Notes: generated by a model from the letters alone, not told the origin. Counted from the first letter of the stretch, positions 1-8,326 are shown. The stretch: 34,054 bases of DNA from Ferruginibacter sp. (GCA_014379625.1 JACMLJ010000081.1:1-34054), one strand, 5' to 3'. Program-made: numbers and translations.

Positions 1-1
1 A

Positions 2-532
2 ACCGTAATCCATGGCAGCAGCGCCGAATCTTTTAAAGTGACCCTTGTTGACACAGGATTAAATACAAAAACCGCCGGTAGGTTAAAACTGGTGCAAAAA
101 TATACGGACAATGAAGATTTTATGCTTACTTACGGAGACGGTGTATGCGATGTGAACATACATGCACTGCTAGATTTTCATAAGGCGCATGGTAAAATCG
201 CAACGGTTACCTCCATTCAGTTGGATGCACGTTTTGGGGGCATGGATCTTGGTAAAAATGGAGAAGTAGAGTCGTTCAGGGAAAAGGTGAAGGATGAGAG
301 TAAATGGATCAACGGTGGTTTCTTTGTATTAAAGCCCGAAGTGTTTAACTACCTGCAGGGCGATATGAGTGATATGATGTGGGAAGACGAGCCCTTAGAG
401 AAGCTAACGGAAGATAAACAGTTAATGGCTTTTCAGCACCTCGGTTTTTGGAAGTGCATGGATGCATTGAGAGATAAAATAGAATTAGAAGAACTATGGG
501 AAAAAGGTAACGCAAAATGGAAACTGTGGTAA
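2..532 (+). CDS. rfbF: Glucose-1-phosphate cytidylyltransferase, C-terminal part (5' truncated by window edge)
   Basis: Transfers CMP from CTP to alpha-D-glucose 1-phosphate, giving CDP-glucose, the entry step for CDP-deoxysugars in the cytoplasm. The open frame runs in from the left edge (first full codon at base 2) and gives 176 residues; the family is about 257 long, so the N-terminal nucleotide-binding signature lies outside the window. Visible family blocks are VTLVDTG, GRLKL, FMLTYGDGVCDVNI, WINGGFFVL, WEDEPLEKL and FQHLGFWKCMDALRDK. The GTG at 38 is an internal valine, not a start. The stop overlaps the next gene by 16 bases, so the two are translationally linked. The identification rests on the conserved C-terminal blocks and on the dehydratase that follows. 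Confidence 0.93.
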   Translation, partial: TVIHGSSAESFKVTLVDTGLNTKTAGRLKLVQKYTDNEDFMLTYGDGVCDVNIHALLDFHKAHGKIATVTSIQLDARFGGMDLGKNGEVESFREKVKDESKWINGGFFVLKPEVFNYLQGDMSDMMWEDEPLEKLTEDKQLMAFQHLGFWKCMDALRDKIELEELWEKGNAKWKLW

Positions 533-1599
533 ACAACAATTCATTGTCATATTATAAAGGTAAAAAAGTTTTTGTAACCGGTCACACTGGTTTTAAAGGC
601 GCCTGGCTGATTTGCTGGCTTCATTTATCAGGAGCTAACATAAAAGGGTATGCGCTTGCACCTGAAGACGAAAAAGGATTGTTCAAAATAATTGAAAAGG
701 AAATTGGTTTTGAAAATGTAACCGGGGATATTAGGGATAAGGAAAAACTGCAAAATGAAATCCTGAGTTTCCAACCGGATTTTATCTTTCATTTAGCCGC
801 CCAGGCGTTGGTGAGGAGATCGTATGAAATTCCGGCAGAAACATTTGAAATAAATGCGATCGGCACCGCCAATCTGTTAGAAGCAGTTAATCAGTTGCCT
901 GGCAAATGCACGGTTATTATCATCACTACGGATAAAGTTTACGAGAACAGGGAAATTGACTACCACTACAAAGAGGCTGATATACTGGGCGGCTACGACC
1001 CTTACAGCGCCAGCAAAGCTGCTGCGGAAATTGTGGTAAGTTCATTCCGGAGTTCCTTTTTTAATCCAGGCCAATATCCCATACATCAAAAAGCGGTCGC
1101 AACGGTAAGAGCAGGGAATGTAATTGGTGGCGGCGATTGGAACAAGGATAGAATTATTCCTGATATCATTCGCTCTTTAATAACTGAGGAGCCCGTTGCT
1201 GTAAGAAATCCGAATGCTGTAAGGCCCTGGCAGCATGTACTGGAGCCATTGAATGGTTACCTTATATTGGGAATATTAATGAATGAAGAACCCGGTAAAT
1301 TCTCGGGCGCCTATAATTTCGGGCCCTTACCCGATGATCATTTACCCGTAAAAGAACTCGTTAACATTGCCCTGGAATGCTGGGGTTCCGGGACCTGGGC
1401 GGATCATTCCGATGCAACCCAGCCTCACGAAGCCGGCTTACTCCAATTGAATATTACTAAAGCTGGAAAGGAATTAAACTGGCAGCCAAAATTAGCAAGC
1501 GAAGAAGCGATCCGGTGGACAATTGACTGGTACAAACAGCAGGGCGAAAATATTTTTGATTACAGCATGCAACAAATCAAAAATTATCAACTGAAATGA
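517..1599 (+). CDS. rfbG: CDP-glucose 4,6-dehydratase
   Basis: An extended short-chain dehydrogenase that converts CDP-glucose to CDP-4-keto-6-deoxyglucose with bound NAD. The 360 residues match the usual length. The Rossmann motif VFVTGHTGFKGAWL is at residues 18-31; GHTGFKG is diagnostic of this enzyme as opposed to the dTDP-glucose and GDP-mannose dehydratases. The catalytic TDK is at about 138-140 and the YSASK tyrosine and lysine are at 163 and 167. The ATG at 517 lies within the end of rfbF, after a purine-rich GGGAAAAAGG stretch. The stop overlaps the start of the next gene (ATGA). With rfbF it makes the 4-keto intermediate that the next three enzymes probably use. Confidence 0.95.
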   Translation: METVVNNNSLSYYKGKKVFVTGHTGFKGAWLICWLHLSGANIKGYALAPEDEKGLFKIIEKEIGFENVTGDIRDKEKLQNEILSFQPDFIFHLAAQALVRRSYEIPAETFEINAIGTANLLEAVNQLPGKCTVIIITTDKVYENREIDYHYKEADILGGYDPYSASKAAAEIVVSSFRSSFFNPGQYPIHQKAVATVRAGNVIGGGDWNKDRIIPDIIRSLITEEPVAVRNPNAVRPWQHVLEPLNGYLILGILMNEEPGKFSGAYNFGPLPDDHLPVKELVNIALECWGSGTWADHSDATQPHEAGLLQLNITKAGKELNWQPKLASEEAIRWTIDWYKQQGENIFDYSMQQIKNYQLK

Positions 1600-2141
1600 T
1601 ATTCTCCGAAACATCATTGAAAGATAGTTACGTAGTAGGGCTGGAACCTATCATCGATGAAAGGGGTTGGTTTGCCAGAACTTATTGTAAAAATGAATTC
1701 AATACAATCGGGCATACAAAAGAGTGGGTTCAACTGAATCATTCCTTCACGCAGCAAACCGGTACCATCAGGGGAATGCATTATCAATTGCCCCCCTTTA
1801 GTGAAATAAAATTAGTTCGCTGTATCGCCGGGGCTGTGTATGATGTGATCATTGATTTGAGAAAGGGGTCGCCCACCTTTTTAAGTTATTTTGGAGTAGA
1901 GCTGTCATCAGCCAATAAAAAAATGATCTATATACCGGAAGGCTTTGCGCATGGCTTCCAGGCACTCCGGGAGGATAGTGAATTGATCTATCACCACTCC
2001 CAGTTTTATACGCCGGGTGTAGAAGCAGGAATAAAATACAACGATACTTTGATCAATATCAACTGGCCCCTGGCACTTACCAATATTTCAACAAGAGACC
2101 ATGAGCATCCGGATTTGGATTTCAACTTTAAAGGACTTTAA
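1596..2141 (+). CDS. RmlC-family NDP-4-keto-6-deoxyhexose 3,5-epimerase
   Basis: A cupin-fold epimerase of the dTDP-4-dehydrorhamnose 3,5-epimerase family, 181 residues, the usual length. The RGMHYQ motif places the catalytic histidine at 62. Lys72, Tyr132 and Tyr138 sit where RmlC has its active-site residues, and YIPEGFAHGFQAL at 112-124 is a family block. It starts on the ATGA overlap with rfbG. Because its neighbours make a CDP sugar and no dTDP-glucose genes are seen here, the substrate is probably CDP-4-keto-6-deoxyglucose. Sequence alone does not show whether it inverts C3, C5 or both, so I give no gene symbol. Confidence 0.88.
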   Translation: MIFSETSLKDSYVVGLEPIIDERGWFARTYCKNEFNTIGHTKEWVQLNHSFTQQTGTIRGMHYQLPPFSEIKLVRCIAGAVYDVIIDLRKGSPTFLSYFGVELSSANKKMIYIPEGFAHGFQALREDSELIYHHSQFYTPGVEAGIKYNDTLININWPLALTNISTRDHEHPDLDFNFKGL

Positions 2142-2143
2142 TT

Positions 2144-3373
2144 ATGCAATGCAGATTTTGTAAAACAGCGCTAAAAGATGTATTCATCGACCTGGTGAAT
2201 GCCCCCGCTTCCAACTCTTTTTTAACTGCCGGCCAGTTGAATGAGCCGGAAACATTTTATCCGCTGAAAGTATATACCTGCCATAAATGTTTTTTGGTGC
2301 AGGTTGATGAATACAAAAAATCCGGTGCGATCTTCGATAGTAATTACGTTTATTTTTCATCCTACAGTACAAGCTGGCTGCAGCATGCCAAAGAATATAC
2401 TGAACAGATGGTCAGGAGGTTTGGTTATAACGAAGATTCGCTGGTGGTGGAAGTGGCATCCAATGACGGGTATTTATTACAATATTTTAAGCAAAAAAAT
2501 ATCCCGGTACTTGGCATTGAACCCACTGCCAATACCGCGGAAGCAGCGAAAGAAAAAGGCGTTGATTCCGTAATAGATTTTTTTGGATCCAGGCTGGCCG
2601 GTGAGTTAACAGCAAAGCATATCAAGGCAGATCTTTTGTTGGGGAATAATGTGCTGGCACATGTGCCCGATATAATGGACTTTGTCGCAGGCCTTAAAAT
2701 AATGCTTAAAGAAACAGGTGTTGTTACGATGGAGTTCCCCCACCTGATGCAACTAATCGATAATAACCAGTTTGATACCATCTACCATGAACATTTTTCT
2801 TACCTGTCTTTTCATACGGTAAAGCAAATTTTTGAATCGCAAGGACTTCAAATGTTTGATGTGGAAGAAATACCAACCCATGGGGGATCCCTGCGTATCT
2901 ATGCAAAACACATTGCTGATACAACCAAAGAAATTACCCCCAATGTAACCGACCTGTTAACAAAGGAAAGGGAAAAGGGATTAAACGGGTTGGCTTATTA
3001 TGAACATTTTCAGCAAAAGGCATTGAAGGTAAAATTAGATCTAACGGAATTTTTGATTGAGCAAAAAAGAGCGGGGAAAAAAATAGCCGCTTACGGTGCC
3101 GCAGCCAAGGGGAATACCATGTTGAATTATTGTGGCATCAAAAATGACCTTATCGGTTTTGTGGTGGATGCTAACCCGCATAAGCAAAATAAATTTTTAC
3201 CGGCCAGTCATATTCCTGTAGTAAACGAGCAATTCCTAAAGGATAACCAGCCCGATTTTGTGGTCATCTTTCCCTGGAACCTGAAAGACGAAATTACCCG
3301 TCAGCTTGCTTATATTAAAGACTGGGGAGGAAAATTTTTAGTAGCGGTTCCCCATTTACAAATCATAGAATAA
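2144..3373 (+). CDS. SAM-dependent sugar C-methyltransferase (TylC3/TcaB9-like, zinc-binding N-terminus)
   Basis: 409 residues in three parts typical of NDP-4-ketosugar 3-C-methyltransferases. An N-terminal four-cysteine zinc site has CxxC at residues 3-6 and 46-49. A Rossmann methyltransferase domain has VVEVASNDGYLLQYF at 101-115 as the SAM motif. A C-terminal domain contains AAYGAAAKGN near 315-324. YHEHFSYL at 214-221 matches the Tyr/His/Glu active-site loop known from TcaB9. The family adds a methyl group to the carbon beside a 4-keto group, which fits the preceding dehydratase and epimerase. It begins 2 bases after the epimerase stop. The exact position methylated (C3 expected) is inference from the family. 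Confidence 0.88.
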   Translation: MQCRFCKTALKDVFIDLVNAPASNSFLTAGQLNEPETFYPLKVYTCHKCFLVQVDEYKKSGAIFDSNYVYFSSYSTSWLQHAKEYTEQMVRRFGYNEDSLVVEVASNDGYLLQYFKQKNIPVLGIEPTANTAEAAKEKGVDSVIDFFGSRLAGELTAKHIKADLLLGNNVLAHVPDIMDFVAGLKIMLKETGVVTMEFPHLMQLIDNNQFDTIYHEHFSYLSFHTVKQIFESQGLQMFDVEEIPTHGGSLRIYAKHIADTTKEITPNVTDLLTKEREKGLNGLAYYEHFQQKALKVKLDLTEFLIEQKRAGKKIAAYGAAAKGNTMLNYCGIKNDLIGFVVDANPHKQNKFLPASHIPVVNEQFLKDNQPDFVVIFPWNLKDEITRQLAYIKDWGGKFLVAVPHLQIIE

Positions 3374-3381
3374 CCTGGTAA

Positions 3382-4230
3382 ATGAAAAAGATATTGGTAA
3401 CGGGTGCTACGGGTTTTATTGGTCAGTATGTTATGGATCAGTTATTACAACAAAATTACAGCGTAATTGCCTCTTCCTCCTCTGTTGAAAATGCCAGCAA
3501 GGCATCCTGGTTTCCCCGGGTGAAATATATTCCGTTCAATTTAAGGGAATTTGACAATAGCATTAATTACTATAATTACTTTGATAAGCCCGAGGCGATC
3601 ATCCACCTGGCGTGGCAGGGATTGCCAAATTACAACGCGGCGTTTCATGTGGAAGAAAATTTGCCCCTGCACTATTCTTTTCTAAAAAATTGTATGGAGC
3701 GTGGATTAAGGGATATAACTATCACCGGTACCTGTTTTGAATATGGTATGCAGGAGGGGTGTTTATCGGAAGAAATGGAAACAAAGCCTGCGAACGCCTA
3801 TGCGACTGCGAAAGATGCACTGCGGAAACAACTGGCGCTACTTCAGCAGGAAAACAATTTTCAGTTAAAGTGGATCCGCCTATTTTATATGTATGGGAAA
3901 GGGCAAAGCCCTAATTCATTACTTTCGCAGGTAGATAAGGCGCTGGCAAACGGCGAAAAGGTATTTAACATGAGCGGGGGAGAGCAGCAAAGGGACTATT
4001 TGCCGGTAGAAAAAGTGGCGGAATATATTATTGCCATCGCTGCTCAAAATAAAGTTAGCGGAGTTATAAATTGTTGCAGTGGTAAACCCATTAGTGTTAA
4101 GGAACTGGTGCAAAATTATTTACTGCAGAAAATGCAGCATATCCAACTTAACCTGGGATATTATCCCTACACAGATTACGAACCTATGCGTTTTTGGGGC
4201 AATAATCAAAAACTAAAATCAATCAATTAA
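3382..4230 (+). CDS. NAD(P)-dependent epimerase/dehydratase (SDR), probable 4-keto-sugar reductase
   Basis: 282-residue extended SDR. The nucleotide-binding motif ILVTGATGFIG is at residues 4-14 and the catalytic tyrosine and lysine are in YATAK at 140-144. A sugar-nucleotide-binding C-terminal half follows, with RLFYMYGKGQ and QQRDYLPVEKVAEYI. The start is 8 bases after the methyltransferase stop. In this operon a reductase is the missing step: the branched CDP-4-keto sugar must be reduced at C4 before transfer. The SDR fold is certain; the reductase role is inferred from position, and an epimerase is the alternative. Confidence 0.8.
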   Translation: MKKILVTGATGFIGQYVMDQLLQQNYSVIASSSSVENASKASWFPRVKYIPFNLREFDNSINYYNYFDKPEAIIHLAWQGLPNYNAAFHVEENLPLHYSFLKNCMERGLRDITITGTCFEYGMQEGCLSEEMETKPANAYATAKDALRKQLALLQQENNFQLKWIRLFYMYGKGQSPNSLLSQVDKALANGEKVFNMSGGEQQRDYLPVEKVAEYIIAIAAQNKVSGVINCCSGKPISVKELVQNYLLQKMQHIQLNLGYYPYTDYEPMRFWGNNQKLKSIN

Positions 4231-4231
4231 A

Positions 4232-4972
4232 ATGAATAACCCAGTTGAGCAATTTAAAGAGGAGCGCAAAGATCGTGTGGCAACCAATGCCGCAAATGAT
4301 AAATTATTAGACGCTGCTGAAACATTTAATATAGAATCAAATAAAGCAAAGTATTCTTATAATTTTTCATGGATGGGAAGGCCCATCATACAATACCCGC
4401 AGGATATGATCGCCATGCAGGAGATCATCTGGAATGTGCAGCCAGACCTCGTAATAGAAACAGGTATAGCACACGGCGGGTCCTTAATTTATTACGCATC
4501 CATTTTAGAGTTGATTGGCAAAGGTGAGGTGTTGGGAATAGATATTGACATCAGGGAACATAATAAAACCGCCATTGAACAGCATGCGATGTATAAAAGA
4601 ATAAAAATGATCCAGGGTTCTTCCATTGATCCGGCTATTGTTACCAGGGTAAAAGAGCATACAGGCGGGAAAGAATCCATCCTTGTTGTACTTGATTCTA
4701 ATCATACGCACGAGCATGTTTTGGCCGAATTACAAATGTATGCTCCCTTTGTTTCATTAAATTCCTATATGGTAGTATACGATACAATTGTTGAAAAGCT
4801 TCCGGAAAATTACCTGCCCGGTCATGTAAGACCCTGGGGAATTGGCGATAATCCCCTGACAGCAGTAAAGGAATTTATGAAAGCAAATGAACAGTTTGAA
4901 GTGGATAAATCAATCAACAATAAGCTTTTGATCAGTGTTGCCCCGGATGGCTATCTTAAAAGAGTAAAGTAA
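4232..4972 (+). CDS. CmcI-like (cephalosporin hydroxylase family) methyltransferase-fold protein
   Basis: 246 residues resembling the CmcI family, named after a cephamycin biosynthesis protein but having a SAM-methyltransferase fold. Visible blocks are the SAM loop ETGIAHGGS at 76-84, GIDIDIR at 102-108, LDSNHTHEHVLAEL at 154-167 and VVYDT at 181-185; the acidic residues are candidate metal ligands. It starts one base after the SDR stop, so it belongs to the sugar operon. Such genes are common in polysaccharide and secondary-metabolite clusters, where O-methylation of a sugar is often proposed. Methylation of a sugar hydroxyl is plausible here but not shown. The family call is fairly sure, the activity is not. 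Confidence 0.75.
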   Translation: MNNPVEQFKEERKDRVATNAANDKLLDAAETFNIESNKAKYSYNFSWMGRPIIQYPQDMIAMQEIIWNVQPDLVIETGIAHGGSLIYYASILELIGKGEVLGIDIDIREHNKTAIEQHAMYKRIKMIQGSSIDPAIVTRVKEHTGGKESILVVLDSNHTHEHVLAELQMYAPFVSLNSYMVVYDTIVEKLPENYLPGHVRPWGIGDNPLTAVKEFMKANEQFEVDKSINNKLLISVAPDGYLKRVK

Positions 4973-5212
4973 AGGAGAAGTCTCAAATGGTTTCCAGCAT
5001 TTTTTATGGTTGCAGAGTTGGCAGGTGGCACAAACTGTACCATTATAGAGTATAATAAGGGAAGCCGAAATATTTTCATTTCCCCAAAAAATCCTGTAAG
5101 AAAAGTCTTTTTATGTTATTTGGAGTTAAGATAGAAACCTAAAATTCATTCGGTCATGTGCTTTGCTTGAATCCGAAAGTATTCTCTTTAATATATCAGT
5201 GAAGCTAAAATT
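4973..5212 (+). other. Intergenic gap separating CDP-sugar genes from glycosyltransferases
   Basis: 240 bases between closely packed + strand genes. I see no open frame of note, no strong terminator hairpin and no match to the TAnnTTTG promoter element. It coincides with a drop in G+C in the genes that follow, so it may be a junction between modules acquired separately. Confidence 0.5.
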
Positions 5213-6463
5213 ATGAGTATGACAAAGGATTTGAGTCCGCTGTTAACAGTAATTATTCCCACCCTTAACAGGATTGATACGCTTTACTGGACAATAAAAA
5301 CTGTAATTGCACAGGAGTACAAAAATTTAAAAATAATTATTAGTGATAATTGCAGCGAGGATAATATAAAGGAGCTTCTACAAAATTTTACCGATGAAAG
5401 AATCTCCTATACTAAAACTCCGCAAAGGTTTACTATGATGCAGCATTTTGAATATATATTAAATTATGCAGACAAAGGGTATATTTCAATCTTAGGTTCT
5501 GACGATGGTTTTTTACCAGGTTCAATAGATAAAGTTGTGCATATAATTAATAAATATCCAGATATATTGGCTATTGGTTGGCGTTTTGGCAACTACAATT
5601 GGCCGGGCTTACCCGCTTTTTTTATGATTCCTATGGCTAATTATTACCGGGTTGTAAATGCTACATCAGAGATAGAAAAAGTTTTTAAAAAAAATATTTA
5701 CCAAACAATTTGTTTTCCCAGTTTATATGGCGGTTTTATTTCGGTTGAATTAATTAAACAGCTTAAGCAAAAAAATGACGGTGTTTTTTTTCATTCCCGT
5801 ATACCTGATTTTTTTTCAGGGGCATTTGTTGCAGCAAATGTGGAGAAATATATCCGGCTCGAATTTCCTGTTACTTTAAATGCTACTTCTAAATCCAGTG
5901 CGGGATTTGCTACAACCAGGTCTAATGTGGATCAACGCTCATTTAATGATCTGCTTACTGACGAAGGGAACGCGCCCTTTCATCCTTCCTTAAAATTTAT
6001 AAGATGCAATGTAGTCCCAATTGCCGAAGCTTTGCTTCAGGTGAATAGGCTTGTCCCTTCATTTCCTAAAGTTGCTATCAAGAAAGTTCTGAATGAAGTA
6101 ATGCTTGAACTGAGACAGGAAGAAGACAGAAATAAAATTGCCGAAATGAAAGATGGTCTTATTGAAATGGGTAAAAGAAATGGCATGGAAGATTATGTAA
6201 ATGATATGTTGGCAAAATTGGTTCATGTTTCACCGTCTTCAGCAGTTAAAAAGAAATTTTCACCACTCAGTAGTACGCTTTATATGTATACCACAGAAAC
6301 CAGTATCCAAAACGTAGAGGATGCATGTAATTTTGCTGCCGAAGTTATTCCAAAAGAGTTTGTTGAATTGAAAATAGCATTTCTAAAAAATTATTTTCGT
6401 TTCCAATCCTCTTGCAGATATTTGTATCTCAAGTGGTTTTCAGGTAAGCGTAAATATATCTAA
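5213..6463 (+). CDS. Glycosyltransferase family 2
   Basis: 416-residue cytoplasmic GT-A glycosyltransferase. The N-terminal block LTVIIPTLNRIDTLYWTIKT (11-30) with IIISDNCSED (41-50) forms the nucleotide-binding strand pattern, and ILGSDDGFLPGS (93-104) supplies the DxD-type metal site. The remaining half has no feature I can assign. A second ATG lies two codons in (5219), so either start is possible. The gene is markedly richer in A+T than the sugar genes before it: a hand count gives 15 G+C in bases 5281-5340 against 28 in bases 2521-2580. The acceptor and donor sugar are unknown. Confidence 0.85.
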   Translation: MSMTKDLSPLLTVIIPTLNRIDTLYWTIKTVIAQEYKNLKIIISDNCSEDNIKELLQNFTDERISYTKTPQRFTMMQHFEYILNYADKGYISILGSDDGFLPGSIDKVVHIINKYPDILAIGWRFGNYNWPGLPAFFMIPMANYYRVVNATSEIEKVFKKNIYQTICFPSLYGGFISVELIKQLKQKNDGVFFHSRIPDFFSGAFVAANVEKYIRLEFPVTLNATSKSSAGFATTRSNVDQRSFNDLLTDEGNAPFHPSLKFIRCNVVPIAEALLQVNRLVPSFPKVAIKKVLNEVMLELRQEEDRNKIAEMKDGLIEMGKRNGMEDYVNDMLAKLVHVSPSSAVKKKFSPLSSTLYMYTTETSIQNVEDACNFAAEVIPKEFVELKIAFLKNYFRFQSSCRYLYLKWFSGKRKYI

Positions 6464-6470
6464 TTGATTA

Positions 6471-7325
6471 ATGAAAACGGGAAAAAAAATTACCCTGGTT
6501 TATCTTATGTGGCTTCCTTGCGGGCTACGGTATTTTCAGCAATTTATACATTCTTATCTAACTTTTCCGGCTGGTATTGAACATGATTTTGTAATAATTT
6601 TCAAAGATGAAAAAATTGACCACAATAGTTTGATCCCCTATAATTTGATTTTAGAAAAAAATAATATTCTGCATAAGAAATTGTATCAATTCACCGGACT
6701 TGATATTGATAGTTATTTTTTTGCAACTGAACAACTTGAGACGGATTATTTATTATTCATTAATACAAGAAGTGGGATTTTACATGGAGATTGGTTATTA
6801 AAATACGCTAATGGTTTTGATACAAAAATTGGTCTTATTTCAGCCACTGCTTCTAATCAGAGCCATTATTCATCTGTTTTTCAAAATCATAACTGGATAT
6901 ATGAATCAATGCGGGGTTGGAAGTATAATGTCAACAAATACAAGCTTTTTCTGAAAGCGATTTTTTACTGGGGCTTTTTGTTTAAACCCTTCCCCAATCC
7001 TCATGCCCGTACAAATGCATTTATGATCAGGAGGGATGTTTTGCTTTCTCTCAAAAAACCAGTCGTCAAAAATAAAATGGATGCCTACCGTTTTGAAAGC
7101 GGGAGAAATAGTTTAACGAACCAACTTTTAAAAAGGGGATTAATAACACTGGTGATAGACAGGCATGGAATCACCTATGAATCTCAGGAGTGGCACCGGA
7201 GTAATACATTTTGGAAATCTAATCAGGAAAACCTCCTGGTCTCAGATAACCAGACACTTACCTATGACAATGCTTCCCCGGAACAAAAAAAATTAATGAC
7301 TCAATCTGCCTGGGGCATGCAGTGA
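6471..7325 (+). CDS. Uncharacterised GT-A-like protein, possible glycosyltransferase without DxD
   Basis: 284 residues; I do not recognise a named family. The layout resembles a GT-A glycosyltransferase: hydrophobic beta strands at 7-14 and 39-45, a segment YLLFINTRSGILHGDWL (93-109) where a GT2 enzyme would carry its DxD, and RTNAFMIRRDVL (180-191) followed by FESGRNSLTNQLLKRGL (208-224), similar to the acceptor-side region. There is no clear Asp-x-Asp; INTRS stands in its place. It starts 8 bases after the preceding glycosyltransferase and its stop overlaps the GTG start of the next one. The role is probably in glycan assembly, but catalysis is unproven. G+C is low, as in the gene before. 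Confidence 0.6.
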   Translation: MKTGKKITLVYLMWLPCGLRYFQQFIHSYLTFPAGIEHDFVIIFKDEKIDHNSLIPYNLILEKNNILHKKLYQFTGLDIDSYFFATEQLETDYLLFINTRSGILHGDWLLKYANGFDTKIGLISATASNQSHYSSVFQNHNWIYESMRGWKYNVNKYKLFLKAIFYWGFLFKPFPNPHARTNAFMIRRDVLLSLKKPVVKNKMDAYRFESGRNSLTNQLLKRGLITLVIDRHGITYESQEWHRSNTFWKSNQENLLVSDNQTLTYDNASPEQKKLMTQSAWGMQ

Positions 7326-8326
7326 ATAAATATTCCATCATACTACCTGTTCGCAACGGCGGAGAATATGTAAAGATTTGTGTAAACAGTATTCTTTCCC
7401 AAACCCTGGATGATTTTAATTTGATCCTGTTGGATAATTGCAGTACGGATGGGACTGTAGAATGGATCCGGTCATTGAACGACAACAGGATTATCATCCA
7501 TAGTTCTACCCGTTCACTTAGTATTGAAGAGAGTTGGGGCCGAATAAAGGATATAGAAAAAAATGAGTTTATTACTTTAATCGGCCACGATGATATTTTG
7601 TATCCTGATTTTTTGCAAACCATTGATGATTTAATCGTTACTTATCCTGGAGCGGGTCTATACCAGACCCATTTTAATTTTATCGATGCTCACGGCAAAA
7701 AGATCCGCGCATCGCAGGCAATGAAAGCTACATATACCGGCACTGACTTCTTAAAGGCTTTTTTAACCAGTACCATCGACCTGATGGGAACAGGTTATGT
7801 AATGCGTTCAAAAGATTATGACGAACTGGGCGGCATACCGGTAAAATATCCAAACTTATTGTTCGCAGATTTTGAATTGTGGACCATGCTTGCCGGTAAA
7901 AGTTTTTTTGCGGTAGACGCTAAAAATTGTTTTGCTTTCAGGATACATCAAAGCACCACTAACAAATCACCGGATCAACAATTGCATACTGCCTTCCGGC
8001 TATTTGTTGATTTCCTGGTAGGTTTAAAAGAAAAGGATGAAAAACTGCAAGGGGTAATTCATGAATCTGGTGGCCAGTTCCTGCTTCATTACTGCAATGC
8101 CTATGCGCACCGGATGCTACGGTCATCGATCAAAAACCGAAACGGAATAACCATTGAACGGTTTATTGAACAAACCAGGATAATGGCGGACAAATTAGGA
8201 ATTACAAGTTCCTATCATCCCGAAAAAAAATCCTCCCTGCAACTTGCAAGGAGGATAGATGATAGTAGTGCGTTGCGTTATCTATTTTTATTGTTTAAAA
8301 AAATATATTCAAAACCAATATTCTAA
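7322..8326 (+). CDS. Glycosyltransferase family 2
   Basis: 334-residue GT-A glycosyltransferase. YSIILPVRNGGEYVKICVNS (4-23), ILLDNCSTDGT (35-45) and LIGHDDILYPDF (86-97) are the standard GT2 motifs, with HDD as the metal-binding element. Translation probably starts at GTG 7322, overlapping the previous stop (GTGA), which places MNKYSIILPV exactly at the family's N-terminus. The last 35 or so codons also contain an inverted repeat that reads as an intrinsic terminator on the opposite strand (see the terminator at 8223-8255). This is the last gene of the + strand cluster. Confidence 0.85.
   Translation: MNKYSIILPVRNGGEYVKICVNSILSQTLDDFNLILLDNCSTDGTVEWIRSLNDNRIIIHSSTRSLSIEESWGRIKDIEKNEFITLIGHDDILYPDFLQTIDDLIVTYPGAGLYQTHFNFIDAHGKKIRASQAMKATYTGTDFLKAFLTSTIDLMGTGYVMRSKDYDELGGIPVKYPNLLFADFELWTMLAGKSFFAVDAKNCFAFRIHQSTTNKSPDQQLHTAFRLFVDFLVGLKEKDEKLQGVIHESGGQFLLHYCNAYAHRMLRSSIKNRNGITIERFIEQTRIMADKLGITSSYHPEKKSSLQLARRIDDSSALRYLFLLFKKIYSKPIF
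8223..8255 (-). terminator. Intrinsic terminator on - strand, inside the convergent glycosyltransferase CDS
   Basis: Read on the - strand, TCCTCCTTGCAA, one G, then TTGCAGGGAGGA form a hairpin of about 10 pairs with a 5-base loop and one U-G wobble, followed at once by eight T. On the + strand the wobble becomes a C/A mismatch and the eight A precede the hairpin, so the signal suits the - strand. It lies about 160 bases past the lipoprotein stop and would end the gmd/lipoprotein transcript. Confidence 0.75.

Noticed and set aside
4973..5212. Small gene or mobile element in the gap of the sugar cluster
   Set aside because: No open frame with start context, no terminal inverted repeats and no transposase remnant could be seen.
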